Shown here: in pieces, positions 38,301 through 51,720 of the stretch
How positions within the stretch are numbered: position 1 is the first letter of the stretch
Layout: every line of letters begins with the position of its first letter
DNA from: Luscinia megarhynchos
Taxonomy: Eukaryota; Chordata; Aves; Passeriformes; Turdidae
Reading direction: 5' to 3'
Length of the DNA stretch: 64,000 bases
NCBI GenBank assembly: GCA_034336665.1
Contig: CM067588.1
Coordinates: 7,082,020-7,146,019, forward strand
Position numbers and translations under genes: made by a program
The notes under the pieces: model-generated
What the model was told of the DNA's origin: nothing
The model's input: only the letters and a program-made list of their open reading frames with translations
Database searches by the model: none

Positions 38301-41300
38301 CGTTAGTGGGCGTGCAGTACTGTTTCGCGTGTGCCTCTGTGTGTGCCGCCCGCGGCCGTCCCACCGATGGGTGAGGCGTGCAGAAACTGTTCTGCGTGTG
38401 GCTCTGGGTGTGCTGCCGCGGCCGGCCCACCGATGGGTGAAGCGTGCAGAAGAACCTGCGGTTGCCTCTGGGTAGTGACGCCCACGCCCGGCCTACCGAT
38501 GGGTGAAGCGTGCAGAAGGGTTTCGCGGTTGTCCCTGTGTGTGCGCCCGCGGCCGACCCCACCCGTGGGTGAAGCGTGCAGAACTGTTCGCGTTAGGCTC
38601 TGAATGTGCCGCCCACGGCTAGCCCACCCGTGGTTGGGGCGTGCAGAAGAGCCAACGGTTGACTCTGGGTGTGCGCCCGCGGCCCGGCCCACCCGTGGGT
38701 GGCGTGCAGAACTGTTTGCTTGTGGCTCTGGGTGTGTAGCCCACGGCGGCCCACCCGTGGGTGGGCGTGCAGAACTGTTCGCGTTCGGCTCTGAATGTGC
38801 GCTACGGCTGGCCCACCCGTGGTTGAAGCGTGCAGAAAGGGCCTGCGGTTGACTCTGGGTGTGCCGCCCGCGGCCGGCCCACCACGATGGTGGCGTGCAG
38901 AACTGTTTGCTTGTGGCTCTGGGTGTGCGCCACGGCCGGCCTACCAGTGGGTGGGCGTGCAGAAGGGTTTTCCTGTGCCTCTGTGTGTGTGCGCCCACGG
39001 CCGACAGACCAGTGGGTGGGCGTGCAGAACTGTTTGCGTGTGGCTCTGGGTGTGCCGCCACGGCCGGCCCACCCGTTGGTGGAGTGTGCTGAAGGCAATG
39101 CGGTTTGCCTCTGGGTGTGCAGCCACGGCCCGGCCTACCGTGGGTGGGCGTGCAGAAGAGCCTCGCGGTTACCTCTGGGTGTGCCGCCCACGGCCAGCCC
39201 ACCCGTGGGTGGGGCGTGAAAAACTGTTGCGTGTACCTCTGGATGTGCATACGGCCGACCCACCGTGGGTAGGCGTGAAAAAGAGGCCTCGCGGTTGCCT
39301 CTGTGTGTGCCGCCACAGCCCGGCCTACTCGAGGGTTGGCGTGCAGAAAGGGTTTGCGGTTGCCTCTGGGTAGTGAGGCGGCCGGCTGGCCCACCGTTGG
39401 TGGTCGTGCAGAAGGTCCTGCAATTGCCTCTGGGTGTGCCGCCCGTCCGGCCCACCCGTGGGTGAAGGCGTGCAGAAGGGCCTGCGTTTGCCTCTGGGTC
39501 TGCGCCACAGCCTTTCCACCCGGGGGTAGGCGTGCAGAAAGGAGCCTGCGGTTGCCTCTGGGTGTGCCACCACGGCCGGCCTACCGGTGGGTGAAGTGCA
39601 GAAGGGTTTGAGGTTGTCCCTGTGTCTGCGCCCGCGGCTGGCCCACCCGTGGGTGGGGCGTGCAGAAAGTGTTCGCGTTAGGCTCTGGGTGTGTAGCCCG
39701 CGGCCGGCCTACCACGTGGGTGAAGTGCAGAAGAGCCTGCGGCTGCCTCTGGGTCTGCTGCCACGGCCGGCCTACCCGTGGGTGGGGCGTGCAGAAGGGC
39801 CTGCGGCTGCCTCTGGGTGTGCTGCCACGGCCGGCCCACCCGTGGGTAGGCGTGCAGAACTGTTTCGCGTGTGGCTCTGGGTGAGTAGCCCGCGGCCGGC
39901 CTACCGTGGGTTGGCGTGCAGGAGAGCCTGCAATTGCCTCTGGGTGTGCGCCCACGGCCGGCCACCCGTGAATAGGCGTGCAGAAGGGCCTGCAATTGCC
40001 TCTGGAGTGTGCCGCCCGCGGCCTTCCCACCGGGGTGGGGCGTGCAGAAGGGCCTGCGGTTGCCTCTGGGTGTGCCGCCCACGGCCCGACCTACGGTGGG
40101 TGGGGCGTGCAGAAGGGTTTCGCGGTTGTCCCTGTGTGTGCCGCCCACGGCTAGCCCACCGTGGTTGAAGCGTGCAGAAGAGCCTGCGGTTGCCTCTGGG
40201 TGTGCCGCCACGGCCCGGCGATACCCGTGGGTGGGCGTGCAGAAGGGCCTCGCGGTTGCCTCTGGGTGTGCGCCCGCGTGAATTCACCCGATGGGTGGGA
40301 AGTGCAGAAGATGCCTCGCGGTTGCTTTTGGGTTTCGCATAGCGGCCCGGCCCACATGTGGGTGTGCGTGCAGAACTATTTCGCGTGTGTCTCTGGGTGT
40401 CGCGGCCACTGCCCGGCCCACCGTGGGTGGGCGTGCAGAACTGTTTGCGTGTGCCTCGGGTGTGTGCGCCCGCGGCGGCCTACCGTGGGTGGGGCGTGCA
40501 GAAGGGCCTGAGTTTGCCTCTGGGTGTGCCGCCACGGCCGGCCCACCCGATGGAGTGAAGGCGTGCAGAAGGGCCTCGCGATTGCCTCTCGATTGTGCCG
40601 CCCTACGGCGACCTACCCGGTGGGTGGAGCGTGCAGAAGGGTTTCGCGGTTGTCCCTGTGTGTGCGCCCGCGGCCGGCCCACCCGTGGGTGGGCGTGCAG
40701 AACTGTTTCGCGTTGACTCTGAATGTGCCGCCACGGCTGGCCCACCCGTGGTGGGGCGTTCAGAAGGGCCTGCAGTTGCCTCTGGGTGTGCACGCCCACG
40801 GCCGACCCACCCGTGGGTGGCGTGCAGAACTGTTTTGCGTGTAGCTCTGGGTGTGTAGCCACGGCTGGCTTACCGTGGGTGGGGCGTGCAGAAGGGCCTG
40901 CGGTTGCCTCTGGGTGTGCGCCACGGCCCGACCCTACCGATGGAGTGAAGGCGTGCAGAAGAGCCCTGTGTGTGGCTCTGGGTGTGTAGCCCACGGCCGG
41001 CCTACCCGTGGGTGGGGCGTGCAGAAGGGTTTCGCGGTTGTCCCTGTGTGTGCATACGGCTGGCCCACCCGTGGTTGAAGCGTGCAGAAGGGCCTGCGGT
41101 TGCCTCTGGGTGTGCCGCCCGCGGCGGCGATACCCGTGGGTGAGGCGTGCAGAAGGGCCTGCGGTTGCCTCTGGGTGTGCGCCCGGCGGCCAATTCACCC
41201 GTGGGTGGGGCGTGCAGAAGTGCCTGCGGTTGCTTTTGGGTTTGCGCATCGCGGCGGCCCACATGTGGGTAATAGCGTGCAGAACTGTTCGCGTGTGTCT

Positions 41301-44300
41301 CTGGGTGTGCGGCCACTGCCGGCCCACCCGTGGGTGGGCGTGCAGAACTGTTTCTGCGTGTGCCTCGGGTGTGCATACGGCGGCGTACCGATGGGTGAAG
41401 CGTGCAGAAGAGGCCTGCGATTGCCTCTGGGTGTGCCGCCCACGGCCGGCCTACCCGGTGGGTGGAGGCGTCCAGAAGGGTTTCGCGGTTGTCCCTGTAT
41501 TGTGCCGCCCGCGGCCGGCCCACCGTGGGTGAGGCGATGCAGAACTGTTTCGCGTTGGCTCTGAATGTGCCGCCCGCGGCTGGCCCACCCGTGGTTGGAG
41601 GCGTTCAGAAGAGCCTGCAGTTGCCTCTGGGTGTGCCGCATGCGGCCGGCCCACCCGTGGGTGGCGTGCAGAACTGTTTGCGTGTGGCTCTGGGTGTGCC
41701 AACGCGGCCGGCCTACCGATGGGTGTAGGCGTGCAGAAGGGCCTCGCGGTTGCCTCTGGGTGTGCCTCGCCACGGCCGGCCTACCCGTGGGTGAAGCGTG
41801 CAGAAGGGGCCTGTGTGTGGCTCTGGGTGTGTAGCCACGGCCGGCCTACCCGTGGGTAGGCGTGCAGAAGAACCTCACGGTTGCCTCTGGGTGTGCACGC
41901 CACGGCCGGCCCACCCGGTATTTGAGCGTGCAGAAGGGCCTGCGGTTTCCTCTGGGTGTGCGCCCGCGGCCGGCCTACCCGTGGGTGAGGCGTGCAGAAG
42001 GGTTTCCTGTGCCTCTGTGTGTGCATACGGCCGGCCACCAGTGGGTGGGCGTGCAGAACTGTTTGCGTGTGGCTCTGGGTGTGCCGCCACGGCCGACCCA
42101 CCAGTTGGTGGGTGTGCTGAAGGCAATACGCGGTTGCCTCTGGGTGTGCAGCCACGGCCCGGCCTACCAGTGGGTGAGGCGTGCAGAAGAGCCTCGCGGT
42201 TACCTCTGGGTGTGCGCCCACGGCCAGCCCACCCGTGGGTGGAGCGTGAAGAACTGTTCGCGTGTACCTCTGGATGTGCGCCCGCGGCCGGCCCACCCGT
42301 GGGTGAAGCGTGAAAAAGGGCCTCGCGGTTGCCTCTGTGTGTGCCGCCACAGCCGGCCTACTCGAGGGTTGGCGTGCAGAAGGGTTTGCGGTTGCCTCTG
42401 GGTAGTGATGCGACGGCCGGCCCACCCGTTGGTGGTCGTGCAGAAGGTCCTGCAATTGCCTCTGGGTGTGCCGCCACGTCCGGCCCACCCGTGGGTGGGC
42501 GTGCAGAAGGGCCTGCGTTTGCCTCTGGGTCTGCCGCCACAGCCTTTCCACCCGGGGGTGGGCGTGCAGAAGGGCCTGCGGTTGCCTCTGGGTGTGCCAC
42601 CACGGCCGACCCTACCCGGTGGGTGGGCGTGCAGAAGGGTTTGAGGTTGTCCCTGTGTCTGCCGCCCGCGGCTGGCCCACCCGTGGGTGGGGCGTGCAGA
42701 ATTGTTTCGCGTTCGGCTCTGGGTGTGTAGCCCACGGCCGGCCTACCCGTGGGTGGGGCGTGCAGAAGAAGCCTGCGGCTGCCTCTGGGTGTGCCGCCAC
42801 GGCCGGCCTACCCGTGGGTGGGCGTGCAGAAGGGCCTGCGGCTGCCTCTGGGTGTGCTGCCACGGCCGGCCCACCCGTGGGTGGGCGTGCAGAACTGTTT
42901 GCGTGTGGCTCTGGGTGAGTAGCCACGGCCGGCCTACCCGTGGGTTGGCGTGCAGAAGGGTTTGCGGTTGCCTCTGGGTAGTGACGCCACGGCTGGCCTA
43001 CCCATGGGTGGGCGTGCAGGAGGGCCTGCAATTGCCTCTGGGTGTGCCGCCACGGCCGGCCCACCCGTGAATGAAGGCGTGCAGAAGGGCCTGCAATTGC
43101 CTCTGGGTGTGCCGCCACGGCCTTCCCACCCGGGGGTGGGGCGTGCAGAAGGGCCCTGCGGTTGCCTCTGGGTGTGCGCCACGCGGCGGCCCTACCGGTG
43201 GGTGGGCGTGCAGAAGGGTTCTGCGGTTGTCCCTGTGTGTGTGCGCCACGGCTGGCCCACCCGTGGTTGGGCGTGCAGAAGGGCCTGCGGTTGCCTCTGG
43301 GTGTGCCGCCACGGCCGGCATGACCCGTGAGGTGGGGCGTGCAGAAGGGCCTCGCGGTTGCCTCTGGGTGTGCCGCGCATGACAATTCACCCGATGGGTG
43401 AGGGCGTGCAGAAGTGCCTCGCGGTTGCTTTTGGGTTTACTGCATAGCGGCCGGCCCACATGTGGGTGTGCGTGCAGAACTATTTGCGTGTGTCTCTGGG
43501 TGTGCGGCCACTGCCGGCCCACCCGTGGGTGGGCGTGCAGAACTGTTTGCGTGTGCCTCTGAATGTGCCGCCACGGCCGGCCCTACCCGTGGGTTAGCGT
43601 GCAGAAGAGGCCTGCGGTTGCCTCTGGGTGTGCATACGGCCGGCCCACCCGTGGGTGAGCGTGCAGAACTGTTTGCGTGTGCCTCTGCGTGTGCGCACAC
43701 GGCTGGCCTACCCGGTGGGTGGGGCGTGCAGAAGGGTTTCGCGGTTGCCTCTGGGTGTGCCGCCACGGCCGGCCCACCCGTGGGTGGGGCGTGCAGAAGG
43801 GCCTGCGTGTGGCTCTGGGTGTAGCATACGGCTGGCCCTACCCGTGGGTGGGCGTGCAGAAGGGCCTGCGGTTGCCTCTGGGTGTGCCGCCACGGCCGGC
43901 CCACCCGTGGGTTTGGCGTGCAGAACTGTTTGCGTGTAGCTCTGGGTGTGCCGCCACGGCCGGCCCACCCGTGGGTGGGGCGTGCAGAAGGGTTCTGCGG
44001 TTGTCTCTGGGTGTGCCGCCACGGCCGGCCCTACCCGTGGGTGGGGCGTGCAGAACTGTTTGCGTGTGGCTCTGGGTGTGCCAGCCACGGCCGGCCCTAC
44101 CCGTGGGTGAGGCGTGCAGAAGGGTTCCGCGGTTGCCTCTGGGTGTGCAGCCACGGCTGGCCTACCCGTGGTTGGGGCGTGCAGAAGGGCCTGCGGTTGC
44201 CTCTGGGTGTGCCGCTTACGGCCCGGCCACACCCGTGGGTGGGGCGTGCAGAAGGGCTTTGCGAGTTGCCTCTGGGTGTGCCGCCACGGCCGGCCCACCC

Positions 44301-46520
44301 GTGGGTAGGCGTGCAGAAAAGTGCCTGCGGTTGCCTCTGGGTGTCGCCATGGCCCGGCCCACCCGTGGGTGTAGCGTGCAGAACTGTTTGCGTGTGTCTC
44401 TGGGTAGTGATGCGACGGCCAGCCCACCCGTGGGTGGTCGTGCAGAAGGGCCTCGCACTGTGCCTCTGGGTGTGCCGCCACGGCCAACCCACCCGTGGGT
44501 GGGCGTGCAGAAGGGCCTGCAATTGCCTCTGGGTGTGCCGCCACGGCCGGCCCACCCGTGGGTGGGCGTGCAGAAGGGCCTGCGGTTGCCTCTGGGTGTG
44601 CCGCCACGGCCGGCCTACCGGTGGGTGGGCGTGCAGAAGGGTTTGCGGTTGTCCCTGTGTCTGCCGCCACGGCCGGCCCACCCGTGGGTGGGCGTGCAGA
44701 ACTGTTTGCGTTCGGCTCTGGGTGTGCCGCCACGGCCGGCCTACCCGTGGGTGGGCGTGCAGAAGAGCCTGCAGTTGCCTCTGGGTGTGCCGCCACGGCC
44801 GGCCCACCCGATGGGTGGCGATGCAGAACTGTTCGCGTGTGGCTCTGGGTGTGCTGCCACGGCCGACTACCCGTGGGTGGGGCGTGCAGAAGGGCCTGCG
44901 GTTGCCTCTGGGTGTGCCGCCACGGCCGGCCTACCCGATGGGTTGGGCGTGCAGAAGGGTTTGCGGTTGCCTCTGGGTGTGTAGCCCACGGCTGGCCTAC
45001 CCGTGGGTGGGCGTGCAGAAGGGCCTGCGGTTGCCTCTGGGTGTGCGGCCACGGCCGGCCCACCCGTGAGTTTGGGGCGTGCAGAAGGGCCTGCGGTTTC
45101 CTCTGGGTGTGCACGCCCACGGCCCGGCCTACCGTGGGTGGGGCGTGCAGAAGGGTTCTGCGGTTGTCTCTGTGTGTGCCGCCACGGCCCGGCCCACCAG
45201 TGGGTGGGCGTGCAGAACTGTTTGCGCGTGTGTCTTTGGGTGTGCCGCCACGGCCGGCCCACCCGTTGGTGGAGTGTGCAGAAGGGCCTGCGGTTGCCTC
45301 TGGGTGTGCAGCCACGGCCGGCCTACCCGTGGGTGGGGCGTGCAGAAGGCCTGCGGTTGCCTCTGGGTGTGCCGCCACGGCCAGCCCACCCGTGGGTGGG
45401 CGTGAAGTACTGTTTGCGTGTGCCTCTGGGTGTGCATGCGGCCCGGCCCACCCGATGGGTGAGGCGTGAAGAAAAGGGCCTCGCGGTTGCCTCTGGGTGT
45501 GCGCCACGGCCCGGCACCTACCCGTGGGTGGGCGTGCAGAAGGGTTCCGCGGTTGCCTCTGGGTAGTGCCGCCACGGCCAGCCCTACCCGTGGGTGGTGC
45601 GTGCAGAAGAGGGCCTGCAGTGCCTCTGGGTGTGGCGCCCACGTCCGGCCCACCCGTGGGTGGGCGTGCAGAAGGGCCTGCGTTTGCCTCTGGGTGTGCC
45701 GCCACGGCCGTTCCACCCGAGGGGTGGGCGTGCAGAAGGGCCTCGCGGTTGCCTCTGGGTGTGCCGCCACGGCCAGGCCTACCAGTGGGTGGGCGTGCAG
45801 AAGGGTTCGCGGTTGTCTCTGTGTCTGCTGCCACGGCCGGCCCACCCGTGGGTGGGCGTGCAGAAAGTGCTTCTGCGGTTGCTCTGGGTGTGCAGCCACG
45901 GCCGGCCCTACCCGTGGGTGGGGCGTGCAGAAGGGCTTGCGGTTGCCTCTGGGTGTGCCGCCACGGCCAGCCTACCCGTGGGTGGGGCGTGCAGAAGGGT
46001 TTGCGTGTGCCTCTGGGTGTGCCGCCGCGGCCGGCCCACCCGTGGGTGTGAGCGTGCAGAACTGTTTGCTTGTGGCTCTGGGTGTGTAGCCACGGCTGGC
46101 CTACCCGTGGGTGGGGCGTGCAGAAGGGCCTCGCGATTGCCTCTGGGTGTGCCACACGGCCGGCCTACCTGTGGTGTGGGGCGTGCAGAAGGGTTTGCGT
46201 GTGTGCCTCTGGGTGTGCCGCCACGGCCGGCCCACCCGTGGGTGGGCGTGCAGAACTGTTTGCGTGTGGCTCTGGGTGTGCAGCCACGGCCGCCCACCCG
46301 TGGGTGGGGCGTGCAGAAGGCCTGCGGTTGCCTCTGGGTGTGCCGCCACGGCCAGGGCCATCCCCGTGGGTGGGCGTGCAGAAGGGCCTCGCGGTTGCCT
46401 CTGGGTGTGCCGCCCACGGCTGGCCCACCCGTGGGTGGGGCGTGCAGAAGGGCCTGCAGTTGCCTCTCGGTTTATTGCCACGGCCGGCCAACCCGTAGGT
46501 GGGCGTGCAAAAGGGTTTGC
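32350..46520. other. Indel-rich satellite zone 4
   Basis: This zone has the same change spectrum as zone 3. Clean islands lie at about 36,180-36,450, 36,580-37,020, 42,330-42,600, 42,790-43,060 and 44,480-44,800. Degraded copies of higher-order modules seen clean at 50.4-51.8 kb are recognisable inside (near 34,690-35,130 and 38,600-39,080), so the zone belongs to the same family and is not an unrelated repeat. Confidence 0.7.
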
Positions 46521-47759
46521 GGTTGCCTCTGGGTGTGCCGCCACCGCCTACCCACCCGTGGGTGGGCGTGCAGAAGGGCCTGTGTGTGGCTCTGGGTGTG
46601 TAGCCACGGCCGGCCCACCCGTGGGTGGTCGTGCAGAAGGGCCTGCGATTACCTCTGGGTGTGCATACGGCAAGCCCACCCGTGGGTGGGCCTGAAGAAC
46701 TGTTTGCTGGTACCTCTGGGATGTGTCACACGGCCGGCTACACCCGTGGGTAGGCGTGAAAAAGGGCCTGCGGTTGCCTCTGGGTGTGCCGCCACGGCCG
46801 GCCTACCCGTGGGTTGGCGTGCAGAAGGGTTTGCGGTTGCCTCTGGGTAGTGATGCGACGGCCGGCCCACCCGTGGGTGGGCGTGCAGAAGCGGCCTGCA
46901 ATTGCCTCTGGGTGTGCCGCCACGGCCTTTCCACCCGGGGGTGGGCGTGCAGAAGGGCCTGAGGTTGCCTCTGGGTGTGCCACCACGGCCGGCCTACCGG
47001 TGGGTGGGCGTGCAGAAGGGTTTGCTGTTGTCTCTGTGTCTGCCGCCACGGCCGGCCCACCCGTGGGTGGGCGTGCAGAACTGTTTGCGTTCGGCTCTGG
47101 GTGTGCCGCCACGGCCGGCCTACCCGTGGGTGGGCGTGCAGAAGGGCCTGCGGCTGCCTCTGGGTGTGCCGCCACGGCCGGCCTACCCGTGGGTGGGCGT
47201 GCAGAAGAGTTTCCGTGTGCCTCTGTGTGTGCCGCCACGGCCGGCCCACCCGTGGGTGGGCGTGCAGAACTGTTTGCGTGTGGCTCTGGGTGGGTAGCCA
47301 CGGCTGGCCGACCCGTGGGTGGGCGTGCAGAAGGGTTTGCGCTTGTCTCTGGGTGTGCCGCCACGGCAGGCCTACCCGTGGGTGGGCGTGCACAAGGGCC
47401 TGCGGTTGCCACTGGGTGTGCCGCCACGGCCGGCCTACCCGTGGGTGGGCGTGCAGAAGGGCCTGCGTGTTCCTCTGAGTGTCCCTCCACGGTTGGCCCA
47501 CCCGTTGCTGGGCGTGCAGAAGGGCCTGCATTTGCCTCTCGGTTTACCGCCACGGCCGGCCTACCCGTGTGTGGGCGTGCAGAAGGGTTTGCGGTTGCCT
47601 CTGGGTGTGCCGCCACGGCCTTCCCACCCGTGGGTGGGCGTGCAGAAGGGCCTGCAGTTGCCTCTGGGTGTGCCACCACGGCCGGCCCACCCGTGGGTGG
47701 GCGTGCAGAAGGGCCTGTGTGTGGCTCTGGGTGTGCCGCCACGGCCGGGTCACCCGTGG

Positions 47760-48300
47760 GTGGGCGTGCAGAAGGCCCTGCGGTTGCCTCTGGGTGTGAC
47801 GCCACAGCCGGCTTACCCGTGGGTGGGCGTGCAGAAGGGCCTGTGTTTGCCTCTGGGTGTGCCGCCACTGCCGGCCAACCAGTGGGTGGGCGTGCAGAAG
47901 GGTTTTCGGTTGCCTCTGGGTGTTCTGCCACTACCGGCCCACCAGTGGGTGGGCGTTCAGAACTGTTTGCGTGTGCCTCTGGGTGTGCCGCCACGGCCGG
48001 CCCACCCGTGGGTGGGCGTGCAGTAGGGCCTGCGTTTTCCTCTAGGTGTTCCGCCACAGTAGGCCCAACCGTGGGTGGGCGTGCAGAAGGGCCTGCGGTT
48101 GCCTTTGGGTGAGACTCCACGGTAGGCCCACCCGTGGGTGGGCGTGCAGAAGGGCATGCGGTTGCATCTGGGTGTGCCGCTACAGCCAGCCCATCCGTGG
48201 GTGGGCGTGCAGAAGAGCCTGCTGTTGCCTCTGGGTGTGCCGTTACGACCGGCCTACCCGTGGCTGGGCGTGCAAAACTGTTTGCGTGTGGCTCTGGGTG
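47760..48300. repeat. Higher-order repeat copy 1 (partner about 7.75 kb to the right)
   Basis: A run of unusual units occurs in fixed order: GTGACGCCACAGCCGGCTT, CACTGCCGGCCAACCAG, a CAGTAGGGCC unit, GTTCCGCCACAGTAGG, GAGACTCCACGGTAGG, GCATGCGGTTGCATC and GCCGTTACGACCGG. The same run recurs at about 55,512-56,050. The CAGTAGGG site is at 48,021 here and 55,773 there, an offset of 7,752 bp, or about 123 units. Confidence 0.82.
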
Positions 48301-48690
48301 TTCCACCACGGCCGGCGTACCCGTGGGTGGGCGTGCAGAAGGGCCTGCGGTTGCCTCTGGGTGTGCCGCCACGGCCGGCATACCCGTGGGTGGGCGTGCA
48401 GAAGGGCCTGCGGTTGCCTCTGGTTGTGCCGCCAGGGCCGGCCTACCCGTGGGTGGGCGTGCAGAAGGGTTTGCGTGTGCCTCTGGGTGTGCCGCCACGG
48501 CCGGCCCACCCGTGGGTGGGCGTGCAGAACTTTTTGCGTGTGGCTCTGGGTGAGTAGCCACGGCCGGCCTACCCGTGGCTTGGCGTGCAGAAGGGTTTGC
48601 GGTTGCCTCTGGATAGTGAAGCCACAGCCGGCCTACCCGTGGGTGGGCGTGCAGAAGGGTTTGCGTGTGCCTCTGGGTGTGCCGCCACGG

Positions 48691-49050
48691 CCAGCAGACC
48701 AGTGGGTGGGCGTGCAGAACTGTTTGCGTGTGTCTCTGGGTGTGCCGCCACGGCTGGCCCACCCGTTGGTGGGTGTGCAGAAGGCCCTGCGGTTGCCTCT
48801 GGGTGTGCCGCCACGGCCGGCCTACCCGTGGGTGGGTGTGCAGAAGGGCCTGCGGTTGCCTCTGGGTGTGCCGCGAACGGCCGGCCTACCCGTGTGTGGG
48901 GCGTGCAGAAGGGTTTGCGTGTGCCTCTGGGTGTGCCGCCACGGCCAGCAGACCAGTGGGTGGGCGTGCAGAACTGTTTGCGTGTGTCTCTGGGTGTGCC
49001 GCCACGGCTGGCCCACCCGTTGGTGGGTGTGCAGAAGGCCCTGCGGTTGC
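48691..49050. repeat. About 254-bp tetrameric higher-order repeat
   Basis: The unit with CCAGCAGACCAGTGGGTGGG starts at 48,691 and again at 48,945 (254 bp, four units plus two bases). It is followed both times by a CTGTTTGCGTGTGTCTC unit and by CGGCTGGCCCACCCGTTGG. The two extra bases come from small insertions at CCGCGAACGG and GTGTGGGGCG. Confidence 0.75.
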
Positions 49051-50389
49051 CTCTGAATGTGCCGCCACGGCCGGCCTACCCGTGGGTGGGCGTGCAGAAG
49101 GGCCTGCGGTTGCCTCTGGGTGTGCCCCCACGGCCAACCCACCCGTGGGTGGGCGTGCATAAGGGCCTGCGGTTGCCTCTGGGTGTGTTGCCACGGCCAG
49201 GCCATCAGTGGGTGGGCGTGCAGAAGGGTTTGCGGTTGTCTCTGTGTGTGCCGCCACGGCCGGCCCACCAGTGGGTGGGCGTGCAGAACTGTTTGCGTGT
49301 GGCTCTGGGTGTGTAGCCACGGCCGGCCTACCCGTGGGTGGGCGTGCAGAACGGCCTGCGGTTGCCTCTGGGTGTGCCGCCACGGCCGGCCTGCCCGTGG
49401 ATGGGCGTGCAGAAGGGTTTGCGTGTGCCTCTGGGTGTGCCGCCACGGCCGGCCCACCGGTGGGTGGGCGTGCAGAACTGTTTGCGTGTTGCTCTGGGTG
49501 AGTAGCCACGGCCGGCCTACCCGTGGGTGGGCGTGCAGAAGGGTTTGCGGTTGCCTCTGGGTAGTGACGCCACGGCTGGCCTACCCGTGGGTAGGCGTGC
49601 AGGAGGGCCTGCAATTGCCTCTGGGTGTGCCGCCACGGCCGGCCCACCCGTGAATGGGCGTGCAGAAGGGCCTGCAATTGCCTCTGGGTGTGCCGCCACG
49701 GCCTTACCACCCGTGGGTGGGCGTGCAGAAGGGCCTGCAATTGCCTCTGGGTGTGCCGCCACGGCCTTCCCACCCGGGGGTGGGCGTGCAGAAGGGTTTG
49801 CGGTTGCCTCTGGGTGTGCCGCCACGGCCGGCCCACCCGTGGGTGGGCGTGGAGAAATGTTTGCGTGTGGCTCTGGGTGTGTAGCCACGGCTGGCCTATC
49901 CGTGGTTGGGCGTGCAGAAGGGTTTGCGTGTGCCTCTGGGTGTGCCGCCACGGCCGGCCCACCCGTGGGTCGGCGTGCAGAACTGTTTGCGTGTGGCTCT
50001 GGATGAGTAGCCACGGCCGGCCTACCCGTGGGTTGGCGTGCAGAAGGGTTTGCTGATGCCTCTGGGTAGTGACGCCATGGCCGGCCTACCCGTGGGTGGG
50101 CGTGCAGAAGGGCCTGAAATTTCCTCTGGGTTGACGCAACGACCAACCCACCCGTTGGTGGGCGTGCAGTACTGTTTGCGTGTGCCTCTGTGTGTGCCGC
50201 CACGGCCGTCCCACCCGTGGGTGGGCGTGCAGAACTGTTTGCGTGTGCCTCTGGGTGTGCTGCCACGGCCGGCCCACCCGTGGGTGGGCGTGCAGAAGGG
50301 CCTGCGGTTGCCTCTGGGTAGTGACGCCACGCCGGCCTACCCGTGGGTGGGCGTGCAGAAGGGTTTGCGGTTGTCCCTGTGTGTGCCGC

Positions 50390-51720
50390 CACGGCTGGCC
50401 CACCCGTGGGTGGGCGTGCAGAACTGTTTGCGTTCGGCTCTGAATGTGCCGCCCCGGCTGGCCCACCCGTGGTTGGGCGTGCAGAAGGGCCAGCGGTTGA
50501 CTCTGGGTGTGCCGCCACGGCCGGCCCACCCGTGGGTGAGCGTGCAGAACTGTTTGCTTGTGGCTCAGGGTGTGTAGCCACGGCCGGCCCACTCGTGGGT
50601 GGGCGTGCAGAACTGTTTGCGTTCGGCTCTGAATGTGCCGCCACGGCTGGCCCACCCGTGGTTGGGCGTGCAGAAGGGCCTGCGGTTGACTCTGGGTGTG
50701 CCGCCACGGCCGGCCCACCCGTGGGTGAGCGTGCAGAACTGTTTGCTTGTGGCTCTGGGTGTGCCGCCACGGCCGGCCTACCAGTGGGTGGGCGTGCAGA
50801 AGGGTTTTCCTGTGCCTCTGTGTGTGCCGCCACGGCCGGCAGACCAGTGGGTGGGCGTGCAGAACTGTTTGCGTGTGGCTCTGGGTGTGCCGCCACGGCC
50901 GGCCCACCCGTTGGTGGGTGTGCAGAAGGCCCTGCGGTTGCCTCTGGGTGTGCAGCCACGGCCGGCCTACCCGTGGGTGGGCGTGCAGAAGGGCCTGCGG
51001 TTACCTCTGGGTGTGCCGCCACGGCCAGCCCACCCGTGGGTGGGCGTGAAGAACTGTTTGCGTGTACCTCTGGATGTGCCGCCACGGCCGGCCCACCCGT
51101 GGGTAGGCGTGAAAAAGGGCCTGCGGTTGCCTCTGTGTGTGCCGCCACAGCCGGCCTACTCGAGGGTTGGCGTGCAGAAGGGTTTGCGGTTGCCTCTGGG
51201 TAGTGATGCGACGGCCGGCCCACCCGTTGGTGGTCGTGCAGAAGGTCCTGCAATTGCCTCTGGGTGTGCCGCCACGTCCGGCCCACCCGTGGGTGGGCGT
51301 GCAGAAGGGCCTGCGTTTGCCTCTGGGTGTGCCGCCACGGCCGGCCCACCCGTGGGTGAGCGTGCAGAACTGTTTCCTTGTGGCTCTGGGTGTGTAGCCA
51401 CGGCCGGCCCACCCGTGGGTGGGCGTGCAGAACTGTTTGCGTTCGGCTCTGAATGTGCCGCCACGGCTGGCCCACCCGTGGTTGGGCGTGCAGAACGGCC
51501 TGCGGTTGACTCTGGGTGTGCCGCCACGGCCGGCCCACCCGTGGGTGAGCGTGCAGAACTGTTTGCTTGTGGCTCTGGGTGTGCCGCCACGGCCGGCCTA
51601 CCAGTGGGTCGGCGTGCAGAAGGGTTTTCCTGTGCCTCTGTGTGTGCCGCCACGGCCGGCAGACCAGTGGGTGGGCGTGCAGAACTGTTTGCGTGTGGCT
51701 CTGGGTGTGCCGCCACGGCC
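50390..51720. repeat. Nested 189-bp and about 820-bp higher-order repeats
   Basis: The CTGAATGTGCCGCC unit appears at 50,441, 50,630 and 51,450. The first step is 189 bp (three units) and the second 820 bp (13 units plus one base). It is always followed by CGGCTGGCCCACCCGTGGTT, a GGTTGACTCTGGG unit and a GTGAGCGTGCAGAACTG unit. Poorer copies of the same module lie near 34,690-35,130, 38,600-39,080 and 52,960. Confidence 0.8.
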
